Positions 61,372-64,000 of a stretch of 64,000 bases of DNA are shown piece after piece. Location: contig NZ_QUOU01000001.1 in NCBI RefSeq assembly GCF_003390335.1, forward strand, positions 2,108,001-2,172,000, in the 5' to 3' direction. A program made the position numbers and the translations under genes. The notes under the pieces are model-generated. The model was given only the letters and a program-made list of their open reading frames with translations. It searched no databases and was not told the origin of the DNA. Positions within the stretch are counted from its first letter, which is position 1; every line of letters starts with the position of its first letter. Source of the stretch: Thalassotalea euphylliae (GTDB taxonomy: Bacteria; Pseudomonadota; Gammaproteobacteria; Enterobacterales; Alteromonadaceae).

Positions 61372-62037
61372 TCATGCTGTAGCTTCATAGGTTAATGGGT
61401 CAGCTGCGTCATTATCGCGGAAGGCTTCTAAACGCTCTTGGCAGGCACCACATTTACCGCAAGCATGTTCACGACCGTTGTAGCAGGTCCAAGTTTGGCT
61501 ATAGTCTAAGCCCATTGCTATGCCGTCAGTTAAAATCGCGGTTTTACTTACGCTCAAATAAGGGCTATAAATTTCTACCGCTTCATAGTTGGCAATTTGG
61601 CAAACATCATTCATTTTCTCAACGAATTCTGGGCGACAATCAGGATAGATGGCATGGTCACCAGAGTGTGCACCGTAATAAACCTTTGAAGCACCAACCG
61701 ATACGGCATAACCAACCGCAAGTGAAAGCAAAATCATATTGCGGTTTGGTACAACGGTAGATTTCATGCTTTCTTCTTCGTAATGACCTTCAGGAATATC
61801 GATATCATCGGTTAGTGATGAGCCCGCCAATAGCTGATTAATCGCAGAAATATCAATGACCTTATGCGGTACGTTTAACGATTTACATACCGCCGCGGCA
61901 CAATCAATTTCTTTCACATGGCGTTGACCATAGTCAAATGTCAGTGGGTATACTTCCATACCATCTTTAATGGCGCGATTCAGTACTGTGTATGAATCCA
62001 TGCCGCCGGAATAGATAACGACAACTTTTTCAGTCAT
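61372..62037 (-). CDS. queC: 7-cyano-7-deazaguanine synthase
   Basis: This 221-residue enzyme makes preQ0 for queuosine tRNA modification. The PP-loop is VVIYSGGMDSYTVLNRA, and the C-terminal zinc site is CYNGREHACGKCGACQERLEAF. It is divergent from queE, 69 bases apart, so one promoter region serves the first two dedicated pathway genes. Confidence 0.96.
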   Translation of the reverse strand: MTEKVVVIYSGGMDSYTVLNRAIKDGMEVYPLTFDYGQRHVKEIDCAAAVCKSLNVPHKVIDISAINQLLAGSSLTDDIDIPEGHYEEESMKSTVVPNRNMILLSLAVGYAVSVGASKVYYGAHSGDHAIYPDCRPEFVEKMNDVCQIANYEAVEIYSPYLSVSKTAILTDGIAMGLDYSQTWTCYNGREHACGKCGACQERLEAFRDNDAADPLTYEATA

Positions 62038-62106
62038 TTATTACTTCTCTTAGGGTATAATCGATAATGCGTTGAATTTTACTTGATCTACCTCTTTAGC
62101 GAAAGC

Positions 62107-62808
62107 ATGACAACTGACATAACACCTAGCGAAAAAACCACTTTTTATAAAATTAATGAGCTCTTTGAAACCTTGCAAGGTGAGGGCTCTTTTACGGGAC
62201 AGCCCTCGATATTTATCCGTTTACAAGGGTGTCCTGTCGGTTGCTCTTGGTGCGATACTAAACACACTTGGGAAACCAAGCCTGATTTAGCCATTCCAGT
62301 GAAGGATTTATTGGCAAAACGCGAAGAGTCAGAGCATTGGACTGAATTGTCAGTTGAGGGCATTACCGCTTTGTTCGTTGAGCAAAGTTACCAAGCCAAG
62401 CATGTGGTGATCACCGGTGGTGAACCTTGCATGTTCGATTTAACCCCGCTTTGCGCAGCGCTGGAAAGTCGCGGCTACAGCACACAAATTGAAACCTCTG
62501 GCACGTTTGAAATTAATACGACCGAAAACTGTTGGGTAACGGTATCACCGAAAGTGAATATGCGCGGTGGCTACAAAGTACTGTCGCAGGCGATGCAGCG
62601 GGCTAATGAAATCAAACACCCAGTGGCCACTGAGCAACATGTTGATGATTTAAAAGCGCTATTGGCTGAGCACCAAGTCACGGATAAACAAGTTTACTTG
62701 CAACCAATCAGCCAAAAGCAGCGCGCAACTGAGCTAGCAATTAATACCTGTATCGAAAACAATTGGCGCTTGTCAGTGCAAGTACACAAATATATTGGTA
62801 TCGAATAA
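62107..62808 (+). CDS. queE: 7-carboxy-7-deazaguanine synthase (radical SAM)
   Basis: This 233-residue enzyme rearranges the pterin ring to CDG, the step before QueC. The radical-SAM motif is the Cys triad in CPVGCSWCDTKHTWE, with the SAM-binding VVITGGEPCMFDL downstream. The N-terminal FETLQGEGSFTGQPSIFIRLQG is characteristic. I chose the ATG at 62107; an earlier in-frame start at 62083 lies closer to the queC promoter region. Confidence 0.95.
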   Translation: MTTDITPSEKTTFYKINELFETLQGEGSFTGQPSIFIRLQGCPVGCSWCDTKHTWETKPDLAIPVKDLLAKREESEHWTELSVEGITALFVEQSYQAKHVVITGGEPCMFDLTPLCAALESRGYSTQIETSGTFEINTTENCWVTVSPKVNMRGGYKVLSQAMQRANEIKHPVATEQHVDDLKALLAEHQVTDKQVYLQPISQKQRATELAINTCIENNWRLSVQVHKYIGIE

Positions 62809-62881
62809 TCTAAACCATAGCGATAGCCGTTTGAACCAGTCCGGGCTATTTTGCTGACTAACTTGTCTCAAATTAATTTGT

Positions 62882-64000
62882 TTACTCAGTTAGCGGTATT
62901 TCGATATTAATTTGCACGCCATTAGGGTCAAAACAGTTTTGTGCACTGATTTGTCCTTGATGGTATTCGCAAATTAACCTAGCGATAAATAGCCCAAGCC
63001 CCAAATGTGGTTGTGAATTTGACGATGGCTGTGATGTTGCTGGCGTCTGTTGATTGTTTTTTATTAAAGAATTGCTTTCTTCCCTTAACGATACCATAGA
63101 ATTAAACAAACGATTTTCCATCGTATCTGGCAATAACTCGCCATTGTTTTTCACGGTTAAAATTAGATTTTTCTTCACCGTGATCAGCATGATCCCTACT
63201 TGGCTATCAGAGCTAAACTCGACTGCATTGGTCACAATTTTCTCCAACATTTGCGCCAAGTGTTCAGGTGAACCCAACACATTGGCTTTTTGATTCGGTG
63301 CCTGAAAGTTAAACCTCGTTTCAGGGTGAATTTGCTTAAAACCGCTAATACAGCTGGCAATAACCTCATAGGCATTAAAGGTTTGCTTTTCGGTGCGTTG
63401 CAGCAGTTGTTCAACGCGAGTAGCTTCCGTCATGCTGGTAATAATGTGATTTAATCTATGTACGCCAGATTCTGCGCGCTCAATATAGGCTTTAGCGTTT
63501 TCAGGAATAGGGTACATAGACAAGTTTTCTATAGAGGTACGCACGACGGCAATTGGTGTGCGAAGCTCGTGTGACAAACGCGAAGATAAGTTCTCTAAGT
63601 ATTGGTTGTATTGAGTTAACCGCGATACCGCAGTAGAAAAACTGCGCGACAAATCACCAATTTCGTCATTACCTTTTAGCGCCGGTAGGTCTTCTTTCAC
63701 TCGCCCGTGTTCGTCTATTGCTACTTCTGCGTGATTGCGTAGCTGACGAATACGATTAGAAATACGTGACGCAAAAAAGAAAAAGCTGATGGTGCCAACG
63801 AGTAAAATCGCTAAAATCGAGGTAAATAGTTGCTCTAACGCTTTATTTCTTAGGGTTTTAATACCATTTGTGGTTTCTTCAACTATCACCGCCCCTTGTA
63901 CCTGTTCATCAATATAAATGGGGTAGGCAGCCGACAGTATCACCGCTTGTTTATCAGTACTTAACCGCCATTGGCTATGCACTTCGCCCGATAATGCTTG
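62882..64000 (-). CDS. Histidine kinase resembling the dedicated sortase system kinase (cut by window edge)
   Basis: The frame is open to the window end, so only the last 372 residues are seen. A periplasmic segment (QWRLSTDKQAVILSAAYPIYIDEQVQGAVIVEETTNGI, LRNKALEQL), a membrane helix (ILAILLVGTISFFFFASRI), HAMP, the phospho-acceptor His in LSHELRTPIAVVR, and the ATPase motifs (TNAVEFSSDS, VKNNGELLP, LGLGLFIARLICEYHQGQ) follow. The segment before the helix resembles, from memory, the kinase of the proteobacterial (marine) dedicated sortase system. Partner genes would lie outside the window. Confidence 0.85.
   Translation of the reverse strand, partial: QALSGEVHSQWRLSTDKQAVILSAAYPIYIDEQVQGAVIVEETTNGIKTLRNKALEQLFTSILAILLVGTISFFFFASRISNRIRQLRNHAEVAIDEHGRVKEDLPALKGNDEIGDLSRSFSTAVSRLTQYNQYLENLSSRLSHELRTPIAVVRTSIENLSMYPIPENAKAYIERAESGVHRLNHIITSMTEATRVEQLLQRTEKQTFNAYEVIASCISGFKQIHPETRFNFQAPNQKANVLGSPEHLAQMLEKIVTNAVEFSSDSQVGIMLITVKKNLILTVKNNGELLPDTMENRLFNSMVSLREESNSLIKNNQQTPATSQPSSNSQPHLGLGLFIARLICEYHQGQISAQNCFDPNGVQINIEIPLTE

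Overview
The window looks like chromosome from a marine gammaproteobacterium of the Alteromonadales, probably Colwelliaceae-like (Thalassotalea/Colwellia). The evidence is moderate-to-low GC, core operons in the gammaproteobacterial order (thrS-infC-rpmI-rplT, pheS-pheT-ihfA, norM next to ribE), GlyGly-CTERM and PEP-CTERM sorting signals, and many PAS-type chemoreceptors. The genus is an inference; no 16S gene is present.

Layout. 1-4.0 kb: the end of a sensor kinase, a small family protein, an intact IS10-like IS4-family element with perfect 9-bp target repeats sitting inside a short element with terminal inverted repeats, a YchJ-like SEC-C protein, and a SulA-like division inhibitor behind a LexA box. 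4.0-8.6 kb: two tandem secreted trypsin-like proteases that carry a PA domain inside the protease domain and a GlyGly-CTERM tail. 8.8-23.4 kb: a complete assimilatory nitrate island: nasT-nasS sensor/antiterminator, a leader with an ANTAR-type hairpin and terminator, nrtABC transporter, an outer-membrane porin, nirBD, nasA and cobA (siroheme). A perfect 649-bp tandem duplication spans the nrtA/nrtB junction. 23.8-26.3 kb: a secreted dockerin protein followed by a cohesin-like PEP-CTERM protein, a possible surface-anchored pair. 26.3-33.1 kb: tRNA-Val, an OmpA-family protein, DUF3137, NorM, riboflavin synthase, a CPXCG protein, fructosamine kinase and a START-domain protein.

33.2-37.8 kb: the translation operon thrS-infC(ATT start)-rpmI-rplT, then purC. 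38.0-46.1 kb: signalling genes (two PAS chemoreceptors, a PAS-EAL phosphodiesterase, an HTH regulator with a cysteine cluster). 46.2-52.7 kb is the accessory region. It holds five attC-like sites delimiting four gene cassettes (LysE exporter, PD40 propeller protein, unknown membrane protein, HxlR regulator plus ester-cyclase-like protein). It is flanked or invaded by remnants of IS256, IS110 and IS481 elements. No integrase gene is visible, so it is either the distal part of a chromosomal integron or a cluster of attC sites lacking an integrase.

52.7-64 kb: an HBM-type chemoreceptor, pheST-ihfA, a DUF2937-like/HDOD gene pair, queC and queE (queuosine precursor synthesis), and the end of a histidine kinase resembling the kinase of the proteobacterial dedicated sortase system.

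All family assignments come from recognising motifs in the translated sequence; no database search was run.
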